Source: Metellina segmentata (Eukaryota > Arthropoda > Arachnida > Araneae > Tetragnathidae). From it: a DNA stretch of 64,000 nucleotides. The stretch covers positions 126,265,260-126,329,259 of the forward strand of contig OX375879.1 of the NCBI GenBank assembly GCA_947359465.1. The letters run 5' to 3'. Both the position numbers and the translations under genes were made by a program. A model generated the notes under the pieces. That model had not been told where the DNA came from. It made no database searches and saw nothing but the letters and a program-made list of their open reading frames with translations. Below are positions 47,340 through 62,850 of the stretch, in pieces. Numbering within the stretch: the stretch's first letter is position 1; every line of letters starts with the position of its first letter.

Positions 47340-50300
47340 TGAGTTTAAAAGAAGGTTCTTTCGGGTATCGAAACGAAGACCTTCCGCGTGTAAAGCAGAT
47401 GTGATCACCACTACACATCACAACCACTTATTTATTAAAGAAGAATTTGAAATGATAGAAATAATATTTGCATTGAGTATAAAAGAAGGTTCTTTCGGGT
47501 ATCGAACCGGAAACATTCCGCGTGTAAAGCAGACGTGATCACCACTACACCACACAACCACCTATTTATGAGAGAAGAATTTGAACTGATAGAAATAACA
47601 TTTCTATTGAGTTTAAAAGAAGGTTCTTTCGGGTAACGAAAGGAAGACCTTCCACGTGTAAAGCAGACGTGATCACCACTACACAACACAACCACTTATT
47701 TATTAGAGAACAGTTTGAACTGATAGAAATAACATTTGCATTGAGTTTAAAAGAAGGTTCTTTCGGGTATCGAAACGAAGACCTTCCGCGTGTAAAGCAG
47801 ATGTGATCACCACTACACATCACAACCACTTATTTATTAGGGAAGAATATGAACTGATAGAAATAATATTTGCATTGAGTTTAAAAGAAGGTTCTTTCGG
47901 GTATCGAACCGGAAACATTCCGCGTGTAAAGCAGACGTGATCACAATTACACCACACAACCACTTATTTATTAGAGAAGAATTTGAACTGATAGAAATAA
48001 CATTTGCATTGAGTTTAAAAGAAGGTTCTTTCGGGTATCGAACCGGAGACCTTTCGCGTGTAAAGCAGACGTGATCACCACTACACATCACAACCACTTA
48101 TTTATTAAAGAAGAATTTGAAATGATAGAAATAATATTTGCATTGAGTTTAAAAGAAGGTTCTTTCGGGTATCGAACCGGAAACATTCCGCGTGTAAAGC
48201 AGACATGATCACAATTACACCACACAACCACTTATTTATTAGATAAGAATTTGAACTGATAGAAATAACATTTCCATTGAGTTTAAAAGAAGGTTCTTTC
48301 GGGTATCGAACCGGAGACCTTACGCGAGTAAAGCAGACGTGATCACCACTACACCACACAACCACCTATTTATGAGAGAAGAATTTGAACTGATAGAAAT
48401 AACATTTGCATTCAGTTTAAAAGAAGGTTCTTTCGGGTATCGAACCGGAGACCTTCCGCGTGTAAAGCAGGAGTGATCACCACTACACCACACAACCACT
48501 TATTTATTAGAGAAGAATTCGAACTCATAGAAATAACATTTGCGTCGAGTTTAAAAGAAGTTTCTTTCGAGGATAGAAACGAAGACCTTCCGCTGGTAAA
48601 GCAGACGTGATCAACACTACACTACACAACCACTTATTTATTAGAGAACAGTTTGAACTGATAGAAATAACATTTGCATTGAGTTTAAAAGAAGGTTCTT
48701 TCGGGTATCGAACCGGAGACCTTACGCGAGTAAAGCAGACGTGATCACCACTACACCACACAACCACTTATTTATGGGAGAAGAATTTGAACTGATAGAA
48801 ATAACATTTCCATTGAGTTTAAAAGAAGGTTCTTTCGGGTATCGAACCGGAGACCTTCCGCGTGTAAAGCAGACGTGATCACCACTACACCACACAACCA
48901 CTTACTTATTAGAGAAGAATTTGAACTGATAGAAATAACATTTCCATTGAGTTTAAAAGAAGGTTCTTTCGGGTATCGAAACGAAGACCTTCCGCGTGTA
49001 AAGCAGATGTGATCACCACTACACATCACAACCACTTATTTATTAAAGAAGAATTTGAAATGATAGAAATAATATTTGCATTGAGTATAAAAGAAGGTTC
49101 TTTCGGGTATCGAACCGGAAACATTCCGCGTGTAAAGCAGACGTGATCACCACTACACCACACAACCACCTATTTATGAGAGAAGAATTTGAACTGATAG
49201 AAATAACATTTCTATTGAGTTTAAAAGAAGGTTCTTTCGGGTAACGAAAGGAAGACCTTCCACGTGTAAAGCAGACGTGATCACCACTACACAACACAAC
49301 CACTTATTTATTAGAGAACAGTTTGAACTGATAGAAATAACATTTGCATTGAGTTTAAAAGAAGGTTCTTTCGGGTATCGAAACGAAGACCTTCCGCGTG
49401 TAAAGCAGATGTGATCACCACTACACATCACAACCACTTATTTATTAGGGAAGAATATGAACTGATAGAAATAATATTTGCATTGAGTTTAAAAGAAGGT
49501 TCTTTCGGGTATCGAACCGGAAACATTCCGCGTGTAAAGCAGACGTGATCACAATTACACCACACAACTACTTATTTATTAGAGAAGAATTTGAACTGAT
49601 AGAAATAACATTTGCATTGAGTTTAAAAGAAGGTTCTTTCGGGTATCGAACCGGAGACCTTTCGCGTGTAAAGCAGACGTGATCACCACTACACATCACA
49701 ACCACTTATTTATTAAAGAAGAATTTGAAATGATAGAAATAATATTTGCATTGAGTTTAAAAGAAGGTTCTTTCGGGTATCGAACCGGAAACATTCCGCG
49801 TGTAAAGCAGACATGATCACAATTACACCACACAACCACTTATTTATTAGATAAGAATTTGAACTGATAGAAATAACATTTCCATTGAGTTTAAAAGAAG
49901 GTTCTTTCGGGTATCGAACCGGAGACCTTACGCGAGTAAAGCAGACGTGATCACCACTACACCACACAACCACCTATTTATGAGAGAAGAATTTGAACTG
50001 ATAGAAATAACATTTGCATTCAGTTTAAAAGAAGGTTCTTTCGGGTATCGAACCGGAGACCTTCCGCGTGTAAAGCAGGAGTGATCACCACTACACCACA
50101 CAACCACTTATTTATTAGAGAAGAATTCGAACTCATAGAAATAACATTTGCGTCGAGTTTAAAAGAAGTTTCTTTCGAGGATAGAAACGAAGACCTTCCG
50201 CTGGTAAAGCAGACGTGATCAACACTACACTACACAACCACTTATTTATTAGAGAACAGTTTGAACTGATAGAAATAACATTTGCATTGAGTTTAAAAGA

Positions 50301-50555
50301 AGGTTCTTTCGGGTATCGAACCGGAGACCTTACGCGAGTAAAGCAGACGTGATCACCACTACACCACACAACCACTTATTTATGGGAGAAGAATTTGAAC
50401 TGATAGAAATAACATTTCCATTGAGTTTAAAAGAAGGTTCTTTCGGGTATCGAACCGGAGACCTTCCGCGTGTAAAGCAGACGTGATCACCACTACACCA
50501 CACAACCACTTACTTATTAGAGAAGAATTTGAACTGATAGAAATAACATTTCCAT
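47340..50555. repeat. Internal 12-unit duplication (2 x 1,608 bp)
   Basis: 47,340-48,947 and 48,948-50,555 match at an exact 1,608-bp (12 x 134) offset. The unit at the junction (about 48,900-49,020) is a chimera of two unit types. The left-hand block at 37.4-39.9 kb has a single copy, so the event occurred in the right-hand block. Confidence 0.88.
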
Positions 50556-53500
50556 TGAGTTTAAAAGAAGGTTCTTTCGGGTATCCAACAGGAGACCTTC
50601 CGCGTGTAAAGCAGACGTAATCACCACTATACCATACAACCACTTATATATAACAGAAGAATTTGAACTGATATAAATAATATTTGCTTTGAGTTTAAAA
50701 GAAGGTTCTTTCGGGGATCGAAACGAAGACCTTCCGAATGTAAAGCAGACGTGATCACCACTACACCACACAAACACTTATTTATTAGAGAAGAATTTGA
50801 ACTGATAGAAATATTATTTGCATCTTAAAAGAAATGTCTTTCGGGTATCGAACCGGAGACCTTCCGCGTGTAAATCAGAAGTGATCACCACTACACCACA
50901 CAACACTTACTTGTTAGAGAAGAATTTGAACTGATAGAAATAACATTTGCATCGAGTTTAAAAGAAGGTTCTTTCGGGTAACGAAAGGAAGACCTTCCAC
51001 GTGTAAAGCAGACGTGATCACCACTACACAACACAACCACTTATTTATTAGAGAACAGTTTGAACTGATAGAAATAACATTTGCATTGAGTTTAAAAGAA
51101 GGTTCTTTCGGGTATCGAAACGAAGACCTTCCGCGTGTAAAGCAGATGTGATCACCACTACACATCACAACCACTTATTTATTAGGGAAGAATATGAACT
51201 GATAGAAATAATATTTGCATTGAGTTTAAAAGAAGGTTCTTTCGGGTATCGAACCGGAAACATTCCGCGTGTAAAGCAGACGTGATCACAATTACACCAC
51301 ACAACCACTTATTTATTAGAGAAGATTTTGAACTGATAGAAATAACATTTGCATTGAGTTTAAAAGAAGGTTCTTTCGGGTATCGAACCGGAGACCTTTC
51401 GCGTGTAAAGCAGACGTGATCACCACTACACATCACAACCACTTATTTATTAAAGAAGAATTTGAAATGATAGAAATAATATTTGCATTGAGTTTAAAAG
51501 AAGGTTCTTTCGGGTATCGAACCGGAAACATTCCGCGTGTAAAGCAGACATGATCACAATTACACCACACAACCACTTATTTATTAGAGAAGAATTTGAA
51601 CTGATAGAAATAACATTTCCATTGAGTTTAAAAGAAGGTTCTTTCGGGTATCGAACCGGAGACCTTACGCGAGTAAAGCAGACGTGATCACCACTACACC
51701 ACACAACCACCTATTTATGAGAGAAGAATTTGAACTGATAGAAATAACATTTCTATTGAGTTTAAAAGAAGGTTCTTTCGGGTATCGAACCGGAGACCTT
51801 CCGCGTGTAAAGCAGGAGTGATCACCACTACACCACACAACCACTTATTTATTAGAGAAGAATTTGAACTCATAGAAATAACATTTGCGTCGAGTTTAAA
51901 AGAAGTTTCTTTCGAATATAGAAACGAAGACCTTCCGCTTGTAAAGCAGACGTGATCACCACTACACTACACAACCACTTATTTATTAGAGAACAGTTTG
52001 AACTGATAGAAATAACATTTGCATTGAGTTTAAAAGAAGGTTCTTTCGGGTATCGAACCGGAGACCTTCCGCGTGTAAAGCAGGAGTGATCACCACTACA
52101 CCACACAACCACTTATTTATTAGAGAAGAATTCGAACTCATAGAAATAACATTTGCGTCGAGTTTAAAAGAAGTTTCTTTCGAGGATAGAAACGAAGACC
52201 TTCCGCTGGTAAAGCAGACGTGATCACCACTACACTACACAACCACTTATTTATTAGAGAACAGTTTGAACTGATAGAAATAACATTTCCATTGAGTTTA
52301 AAAGAAGGTTCTTTCGGGTATCCAACAGGAGACCTTCCGCGTGTAAAGCAGACGTGATCATCACTATACCATACAACCACTTATATATTACAGAAGAATT
52401 TGAACTGATATAAATAATATTTGCTTTGAGTTTAAAAGAAGGTTCTTTCGGGGATCGAAACGAAGACCTTCCGAATGTAAAGCAGACGTGATCACCACTA
52501 CACCACACAAACACTTATTTATTAGAGAACAATTTGAACTGATAGAAATATTATTTGCATCGAGTTTAAAAGAAGGATCTTTCGGGTATCGAACCGGAGA
52601 CCTTCCGCGTGTAAAGCAGAAGTGATCACCACTACACCACACAACCACTTACTTGTTAGAGAAGAATTTGAACTGATAGAAATAACATTTGCATCGAGTT
52701 TAAAAGAAGGTTCTTTCGGGTAACGAAAGGAAGACCTTCCACGTGTAAAGCAGACGTTATCACCACTACACAACACAACCACTTATTTATTAGAGAACAG
52801 TTTGAACTGATAGAAATAACATTTGCATTGAGTTTAAAAGAAGGTTCTTTCGGGTATCGAAACGAAGACCTTCCGCGTGTAAAGCAGATGTGATCACCAC
52901 TACACATCACAACCACTTATTTATTAGGGAAGAATATGAACTGATAGAAATAATATTTGCATTGAGTTTAAAAGAAGGTTCTTTCGGGTATTGAACCGGA
53001 AATATTCCGCGTGTAAAGCAGACGTGATCACAATTACACCACACAACCACTTATTTATTACAGAAGAATTTGAACTGATAGAAATAACATTTCCATTGAG
53101 TTTACAAGAAGGTTCTTTCGGGTATCGAACCGGAGACCTTACGCGAGTAAAGCAGACGTGATCACCACTACACCACTCAAACACTTATTTACGAGAGAAG
53201 AATTTGAACTGATAGAAATAACATTTCTATTGAGTTTAAAAGAAGGTTCTTTCGGGTATCGAACCGGAGACCTTCCGCGTGTAAAGCAGACGTGAACACC
53301 ACTACACCACACAACCACTTATTTATTAGAGAAGAATTTGAACTGATAGAAATAACATATTTCCATTGAGTTTAAAAGAAGGTTCTTTCGGGTATCGAAC
53401 CGGAGACCTTCCGCGTGTAAAGCAGGAGTGATCACCACTACACCACACAACCACTTATTTATTAAGGAAGAATTTGAACTCATAGAAATAACATTTGCGT

Positions 53501-56500
53501 CGAGTTTAAAAGAAGTTTCTTTCGAGGATAGAAACGAAGACCTTCCGCGTGTAAAGCAGATGTGATCACCACTACACGTCACAACCACTTATTTATTAAA
53601 GAAGAATTTGAACTGATAGAAATAACATTTGCATTGAGTTTAAAAGAAGGTTCTTTCGGGTATCGAACCGGAGACCTTCCGCGTGTAAAGCAGACGTGAT
53701 CACCACTACACCACACAAACACTTATTTATTAGAGAACAGTTTGAACTGATAGAAATAACATTTCCATCGAGTTTAAAAGAAGGTTCTTTCGGGTATCGA
53801 ACCGGAGACCTTCCGCGTGTAAAGCAGACGTGATCACCACTACACCACACAAACACTTACTTATTAGAGAAGAATTTGAACTGATAGAAATAACATTTCC
53901 ATTGAGTTTAAAAGAAGGTTCTTTCGGGTATCCAACAGGAGACCTTCCGCGTGTAAAGCAGACGTGATCACCACTATACCATACAACCACTTATATATTA
54001 CAGAAGAATTTGAACTGATATAAATAATATTTGCTTTGGTTTAAAAGAAGGTTCTTTCGGGGATCGAATCGAAGACCTTCCGAATGTAAAGCAGACGTGA
54101 TCACCACTACACCACACAAACACTTATTTATTAGAGAAGAATTTGAACTGATAGAAATATTATTTGCATCGAGTTTAAAAGAAGGGTCTTTCGGGTATCG
54201 AACCGGAGACCTTCCGCGTGTAAAGCAGAAGTGATCACCACTACACCACACAACCACTTACTTGTTAGAGAAGAATTTGAACTGATAGAAATAACATTTG
54301 CATCGAGTTTAAAAGAAGGTTCTTTCGGGTAACGAAAGGAAGACCTTCCACGTGTAAAGCAGACGTGATCACCACTACACAACACAACCACTTATTTATT
54401 AGAGAACAGTTTGAACTGATAGAAATAACATTTGCATTGAGTTTAAAAGAAGGTTCTTTCGGGTATCGAAACGAAGACCTTCCGCGTGTAAAGCAGATGT
54501 GATCACCACTACACATCACAACCACTTATTTATTAGGGAAGAATATGAACTGATAGAAATAATATTTGCATTGAGTTTAAAAGAAGGTTCTTTCGGGTAT
54601 CGAACCGAAAACATACCGCGTGTAAAGCAGACGTGATCACCACTACACCGCACAAACACTTATTTATGAGAGAAGAATTTGAACTGATATAAATAACATT
54701 TCTATTGAGTTTACAAGAAGGTTCTTTCGGGTATCGAACCGGAGACCTTCCGCGTGTAAAGCAGACGTGATCACCACTACACCACACAACCACTTATTTA
54801 TTACAGAAGAATTTGAACTGATAGAAATAACATTTCCATTGAGTTTACAAGAAGGTTCTTTCGGGTATCGAACCGGAGACCTTCCGCGTGTATAGCAGAC
54901 GTGATCACCACTACACCACACAAACACTTATTTATGAGAGAAGAATTTGAACTGATAGAAATAACATTTCTATTGAGTTTAAAAGAATGTTATTTTGGGT
55001 ATCGAACCGGAGACCTTCCGCGTGTAAAGCAGACGTGATCACCACTACACCACACAACCACTTATTTATTAGAGAAGAATTTGAACTGATAGAAATACAT
55101 ATTTCCATTGAGTTTAAAAGAAGTTTCTTTCGAGGCTAGAAACGAAGACCTTCCGCTTGTAAAGCAGACGTGATCACCACTACACTACACAACCACTTAT
55201 TTATTAGAGAACAGTTTGAACTGATAGAAACAACATTTGCATTGAGTTTAAAAGAAGGTTCTTTCGGGTATCGAACCGGAGACCTTCCGCGTGTAAAGCA
55301 GACGTGATCACCACTACACCACACAAACACTTACATATTAGAGAAGAATTTGAACTGATAGAAATAACATTTCCATTGAGTTTAAAAGAAGGTTCTTTCG
55401 GGTAACGAAAGGAAGACCTTCCACGTGTAAAGCAGACGTGATCACCACTACACAACACAACCACTTATTTATTAGAGAACAGTTTGAACTGATAGAAATA
55501 ACATTTGCATTGAGTTTAAAAGAAGGTTCTTTCGGGTATCGAAACGAAGACCTTCCGCGTGTAAAGCAGATGTGATCACCACTACACATCACAACCACTT
55601 ATTTATTAGGGAAGAATTTGAACTGATAGAAATAACATTTCCATTGAGTTTACAAGAAGGTTCTTTCGGGTATCGAACCGGAGACCTTACGCGAGTAAAA
55701 CAGACGTGATCACCACTACACCACACAAACACTTATTTATGAGAGAAGAATTTGAACTGATAGAAATAACATTTCTAATGAGTTTAAAAGAAGGTTCTTT
55801 CGGGTATCGAACCGGAGACCTTCCGCGTGTAAAGCAGACGTGATCACCACTATACCACACAACCACTTATTTATTAGAGAAGAATTTGAACTGATAGAAA
55901 TAACATATTTCCATTGAGTTTAAAAGAAGGTTCTTTCGGGTATCGAACCGGAGACCTTCCGCGTGTAAAGCAGGAGTGATCACCACTACACCACACAACC
56001 ACTTATTTATTAGAGAAGAATTTGAACTCATAGAAACAACATTTGCATTGAGTTTAAAAGAAGGTTCTTTCGGGTATCGAACCGGAGACCTCACGCGAGT
56101 AAAGCAGACGTGATCACCACTACACCACACAACCACTTATTTATGAGAGAAGAATTTGAACTGATAGAAATAATATTTCTATTGAGTTTAAAAGAAAGTT
56201 CTTTCGGGTATCGAACCGGAGACCTTCCGCGTGTAAAGCAGACGTGATCACCAATACACCACACAACCACTTATTTATTAGAGAAGAATTTGAACTGATA
56301 GAAATAACATTTCCATTGAGTTTAAAAGAAGGTTCTTTCGGGTATCGAAACGGAGACCTTCCGCGTGTAAAGCAGACGTGATCACCACTACACCACACAA
56401 ACACTTATTTATTAGAGAACAGTTTGAACTGATAGAAATAACATTTCCATCGAGTTTAAAAGAAGGTTCTTTCGGGTATCGAACATTAGACCTTCCGCGT

Positions 56501-59500
56501 GTAAAGCAGACGTGATCACCACTACACCACACAAACACTTACTTATTAGAGAAGAATTTGAACTGATAGAAATAATATTTCCATTGAGTTTAAAAGAAGG
56601 TTCTTTCGGGTATCCAACAGGAGACCTTCCGCGTGTAAAGCAGACGTGATCACCACTATACCATACAACCACTTATATATTACAGAAGAATTTGAACTGA
56701 TATAAATAACATTTGCATCGAGTTTAAAAGAAGGTTCTTTCGGGTAACGAAAGGAAGACCTTCCACGTGTAAAGCAGACGTGATCACCACTACACCACAC
56801 AAACACTTATTTATTAGAGAAGAATTTGAACTGATAGAAATATTATTTGCATCGAGTTTAAAAGAAGGGTCTTTCGGGTATCGAACCGGAGACCTTCCGC
56901 GTGTAAAGCAGAAGTGATCACCACTACACCACACAACCACTTACTTGTTAGAGAAGAATTTGAACTGATAGAAATAACATTTGCATCGAGTTTAAAAGAA
57001 GGTTCTTTCGGGTAACGAAAGGAAGACCTTCCACGTGTAAAGCAGACGTGATCACCACTACACAACACAACCACTTATTTATTAGAGAACAGTTTGAACT
57101 AATAGAAATAACATTTGCATTGAGTTTAAAAGAAGGTTCTTTCGGGTATCGAAACGAAGACCTTCCGCGTGTAAAGCAGATGTGATCACCACTACACATC
57201 ACAACCACTTATTTATTAGGGAAGAATATGAACTGATAGAAATAATATTTTCATTGAGTTTAAAAGAAGGTTCTTTCGGGTATCGAACCGGAGACCTTCC
57301 GCGTGTAAAGCAGACGTGATCACCACTACACCACACAACCACTTATTTATTAGAGAAGAATTTGAACTGATAGAAATAACATTTCTATTGAGTTTAAAAG
57401 AATGTTCTTTTGGGTACCGAACCGGAGACCTTCCGCGTGTAAAGCAGACGTGATCACCACTACACCACACAACCACTTATTTATTAGAGAAGAATTTGAA
57501 CTGATAGAAATAACATTTCCATTGAGTTTACAAGAAGGTTCTTTCGGGTATCGAACCGGAGACCTTCCGCGTGTAAAGCAGACGTGATTACCACTACACC
57601 ACACAAACACTTATTTATGAGAGAAGAATTTGAACTGATAGAAATAACATTTCTATTGAGTTTAAAAGAATGTTCTTTTGGGTATCGAACCGAAGACCTT
57701 CCGCGTGTAAAGCAGACGTGATCACCACTACACCACACAACCACTTATTTATTAGAGAAGAATTTGAACTGATTGAAATAACATATTTCCATTGAGTTTA
57801 AAAGAAGGTTCTTTCGGGTATCGAACCGGAGACCTTCCGCGTGTAAAGCAGGAGTGATCACCACTACACCACACAACCACTTATTTATTAGAGAAGAATT
57901 TGAACTCATAGAAATAACATTTGCGTCGAGTTTAAAAGAAGTTTCTTTCGAGGCTAGAAACGAAGACCTTCCGCTTGTAAAGCAGACGTGATCAACACTA
58001 CACTACACAACCACTTATTTATTAGAGAACAGTTTGAACTGATAGAAACAACATTTGCATTGAGTTTAAAAGAAGGTTCTTTCGGGTAACGAAAGGAAGA
58101 CCTTCCACGTGTAAAGCAGACGTGATCACCACTACACAACACAACCACTTATTTATTAGAGAACAGTTTGAACTGATAGAAATAACATTTGCATTGAGTT
58201 TAAAAGAAAGTTCTTTCGGGTATCGAACCGGAGACCTTCCGCGTGTAAAGCAGACGTGATCACCAATACACCACACAACCACTTATTTATTAGAGAAGAA
58301 TTTGAACTCATAGAAATAACATTTCCATTGAGTTCAAAAGAAGGTTCTTTCGGGTATCCAACAGGAGACCTTCCGCGTGTAAAGCAGACGTAATCACCAC
58401 TATACCATACAACCACTTATATATTACAGAAGAATTTGAACTGATATAAATAATATTTGCTTTGAGTTTAAAAGAAGGTTCTTTCGGGGATCGAAACGAA
58501 GACCTTCCGAATGTAAAGCAGACGTGATCACCACTACACCACACAAACACTTATTTATTAGAGAAGAATTTGAACTGATAGAAATATTATTTGCATCGAG
58601 TTTAAAAGAAGGGTCTTTCGGGTATCGAACCGGAAACCTTCCGCGTGTAAAGCAGAAGTGATCACCACTACACCACACAACCACTTACTTGTTAGAGAAG
58701 AATTTGAACTGATAGAAATAACATTTGCATCGAGTTTAAAAGAAGGTTCTTTCGGGTAACGAAAGGAAGACCTTCCACGTGTAAAGCAGACGTGATCACC
58801 ACTACACAACACAACCACTTATTTATTAGAGAACAGTTTGAACTGATAGAAATAACATTTGCATTGAGTTTAAAAGAAGGTTCTTTCGGGTATCGAAACG
58901 AAGACCTTCCGCGTGTAAAGCAGATGTGATCACCACTACACATCACAACCACTTATTTATTAGGGAAGAATATGAACTGATAGAAATAATATTTGCATTG
59001 AGTTTAAAAGAAGGTTCTTTCGGGTATCGAACCGGAAACATTCCGCGTGTAAAGCAGACGTGATCACAATTACACCACACAACCACTTATTTATTAGAGA
59101 AGAATTTGAACTGATAGAAATAACATTTGCATTGAGTTTAAAAGAAGGTTCTTTCGGGTATCGAACCGGAGACCTTTCGCGTGTAAAGCAGATGTGATCA
59201 CCACTACACATCACAACCACTTATTTATTAAAGAAGAATTTGAAATGATAGAAATAATATTTGCATTGAGTTTAAAAGAAGGTTCTTTCGGGTATCGAAC
59301 CGGAAACATTCCGCAAGTAAAGCAGACATGATCACAATTACACCACACAACCACTTATTTATTAGAGAAGAATTTGAACTGATAGAAATAACATTTCCAT
59401 TGAGTTTAAAAGAAGGTTCTTTCGGGTATCGAACCGGAGACCTTACGCGAGTAAAGCAGACGTGATCACCACTACACCACACAACCACCTATTTATGAGA

Positions 59501-61679
59501 GAAGAATTTGAACTGATAGAAATAACATTTCTATTGAGTTTAAAAGAAAGTTCTTTCGGGTATCGAACCGGAGACCTTCCGCGTGTAAAGCAGGAGTGAT
59601 CACCACTACACCACACAACCACTTATTTATTAGAGAAGAATTCGAACTCATAGAAATAACATTTGCGTCGAGTTTAAAAGAAGTTTCTTTCGAGGATAGA
59701 AACGAAGACCTTCCGCTGGTAAAGCAGACGTGATCACCACTACACTACACAACCACTTATTTATTAGAGAACAGTTTGAACTGATAGAAATAACATTTCC
59801 ATTGAGTTTAAAAGAAGGTTCTTTCGGGTATCGAACCGGAGACCTTCCGCGTGTAAAGCAGACGTGATCACCACTACACCACACAAACACTTACTTATTA
59901 GAGAAGAATTTGAACTGATAGAAATAACATTTCCATTGAGTTTAAAAGAAGGTTCTTTCGGGTATCCAACAGGAGACCTTCCGCGTGTAAAGCAGACGTG
60001 ATCATCACTATACCATACAACCACTTATATATTACAGAAGAATTTGAACTGATATAAATAATATTTGCTTTGAGTTTAAAAGAAGGTTCTTTCGGGAATC
60101 GAAACGAAGACCTTCCGAATGTAAAGCAGACGTGATCACCACTACACCACACAAACACTTATTTATTAGAGAACAATTTGAACTGATAGAAATATTATTT
60201 CCAACGAGTTTAAAAGAAGGATCTTTCGGGTATCGAACCGGAGACCTTCCGCGTGTAAAGCAGAAGTGATCACCACTACACCACACAACCACTTACTTGT
60301 TAGAGAAGAATTTGAACTGATAGAAATAACATTTCCATTGAGTTTACAAGAAGGTTCTTTCGGGTATCGAACCGGAGACCTTACGCGAGTAAAGCAGACG
60401 TGATCACCACTACACCACACAAACACTTATTTATTACAGAAAAATTTGAACTGATAGAAATAACATTTCCATTGAGTTTACAAGAAGGTTCTTTCGGGTA
60501 TCGAACCGGAGACCTTACGCGAGTAAAGCAGACGTGATCACCACTACACCACACAAACACTTATTTATGAGAGAAGAATTTGAACTGATAGAAATAACAT
60601 TTCTATTGAGTTTAAAAGAAGGTTCTTTCGGGTATCGAACCGGAGACCTTCCGCGTGTAAAGCAGACGTGATCACCACTACACCACAAAACCACTTATTT
60701 ATTAGAGAAGAATTTGAACTGATAGAAATAACACATTTCCATTGAGTTTAAAAGAAGGTTCTTTCGGGTATCGAACCGGAGACCTTCCGCGTGTAAAGCA
60801 AGAGTGATCACCACTACACCACACAACCACTTATTTATTAGAGAAGAATTTGAACTCATAGAAATAACATTTGCATTGAGTTTAAAAGAAGGTTCTTTCG
60901 GGTATCGAACCGGAGACCTTACGGGAGTAAAGCAGACGTGATCACCACTACACCACACAACCACTTATTTATGAGAGAAGAATTTGAACTGATAGAAATA
61001 ATATTTCTATTGAGTTTAAAAGAAAGTTCTTTCGGGTATCGAACCGGAGACCTTCCGCGTGTAAAGCAGACGTGATCACCAATACACCACACAACCACTT
61101 ATTTATTAGAGAAGAATTTGAACTGATAGAAATAACATTTCCATTGAGTTTAAAAGAAGGTTCTTTCGGGTATCGAACCGGAAACATACCGCGTGTAAAG
61201 CAGACGTGATCACCACTACACCACACAAACACTTATTTATGAGAGAAGAATTTGAACTGATAGAAATAACATTTCTATTGAGTTTAAAAGAATGTTCTTT
61301 TGGGTATCGAACCGGAGACCTTCCGCGTGTAAAGCAGACGTGATCACCACTACACCACACAACCACTTATTTATTAGAGAAGAATTTGAACTGATTGAAA
61401 TAACATATTTCCATTAAGTTTAAAAGAAGGTTCTTTCGGGTATCGAACCGGAGACCTTCAGCGTGTAAAGCAGGAGTGATCACCACTACACCACACAACC
61501 ACTTATTTATTAGAGAAGAATTTGAACTCATTGAAATAACATTTGCGTCGAGTTTAAAAGAAGTTTCTTTCGAGGCTAGAAACGAAGACCTTCCGCTTGT
61601 AAAGCAGACGTGATCACCACTACACTACACAACCACTTATTTATTAGAGAACAGTTTGAACTGATAGAAACAACATTTG

Positions 61680-62850
61680 CATTGAGTTTAAAAGAAGGTT
61701 CTTTCGGGTAACGAACCGGAGACCTTCCGCGTGTAAAGCAGACGTGATCACAACTAAACCACACAACCACTTATTTATTAGAGAAGAATTTGAACTGATA
61801 GAAATAACATTTCCATTGAGTTTAAAAGAAGGTTCTTTCGGGTATCGAACCGGAGACTTTCCGAGTGTAAAGCAGACGTGATCACCACTACACCACAAAA
61901 CCACTTATTTATTAGAAAAGAATTTGAACTGATAGAAATAACATTTCCATTGACTTTAAAAGAAGGTTCTTTCGGGTATCGAACCGGAGACTTTCCGCGT
62001 GTAAAGCAGACGTGATCACAACTACACCACACAACCACTTATTTATTAGAAAAGAATTTGAACTGATAGAAATAACATTTCCATTGAGTTTAAAAGAAGG
62101 TTCTTTCGGGTAACGAACCGGAGACCTTTCGCGTGTAAAGCAGACGTGATCACAACTAAACCACACAACCACTTATTTATTAGAGAAGAATTTGAACTGA
62201 TAGAAATAACATTTCCATTGAGTTTAAAAGAAGGTTCTTTCGGTTATCGAACCGGAGACTTTCCGCGTGTAAAGCAGACGTGATCACCACTACACCACAC
62301 AACCACTTATTTATTAGAGAAGAATTTGAACTGATAGAAATAACATATTTCCATTGAGTTTAAAAGAAGGTTCTTTCGGGTATCGAACCGGAGACCTTCC
62401 GCGTGTAAAGCAGGAGTGATCACCACAACACCACACAACCACTTATTTATTAGAGAAGAATTTGAACTCATAGAAACAACATTTGCATTGAGTTTAAAAG
62501 AAGGTTCTTTCGGGTATCGAACCGGAGACCTTACGCGAGTAAAGCAGACGTGATCACCACTACACCACACAACCACTTATTTATGAGAGAAGAATTTGAA
62601 CTGATAGAAATAACATTTCCATTGACTTTAAAAGAAGGTTCTTTCGGGTATCGAACCGGAGACTTTCCGCGTGTAAAGCAGACGTGATCACAACTACACC
62701 ACACAACCACTTATTTATTAGAAAAGAATTTGAACTGATAGAAATAACATTTCCATTGAGTTTAAAAGAAGGTTCTTTCGGGTAACGAACCGGAGACCTT
62801 CCGCGTGTAAAGCAGACGTGATCACAACTAAACCACACAACCACTTATTT
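61680..62850. repeat. Return of left-edge unit types near the right end
   Basis: Units with the rare GGGTAACGAACCGG and CACAACTAAACC variants, and with GAGACTTTCCGAGTG, are found at the left edge (32.4-33.2 kb). They reappear at about 61.69-62.28 kb and 62.59-62.85 kb, mixed with inner unit types. This suggests recombination between distant parts of the array. Confidence 0.85.

Larger units (their letters stand above)
37384..57905. repeat. Large block duplication within the array (about 9.3 kb, near-identical)
   Basis: Units from 37,384 to about 46,648 recur from 47,031 to about 57,905. The offset is 9,647 bp at first, 11,255 bp after the internal 1,608-bp duplication, and 11,258 bp after a 3-bp difference near 42,880 against 54,132. 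Only a few other substitutions were noticed, for example near 44,830/56,088 and 45,088/56,346. This points to a very recent event or to an assembly effect. Confidence 0.9.

Noticed and set aside
33640..57905. A basic 12-unit higher-order repeat, because offsets are 12, 24, 72 and 84 units
   Set aside because: Shorter matches inside the 24-unit block occur at 13 and 11 units, and 84 is just 72 plus 12. The multiples of 12 look coincidental.
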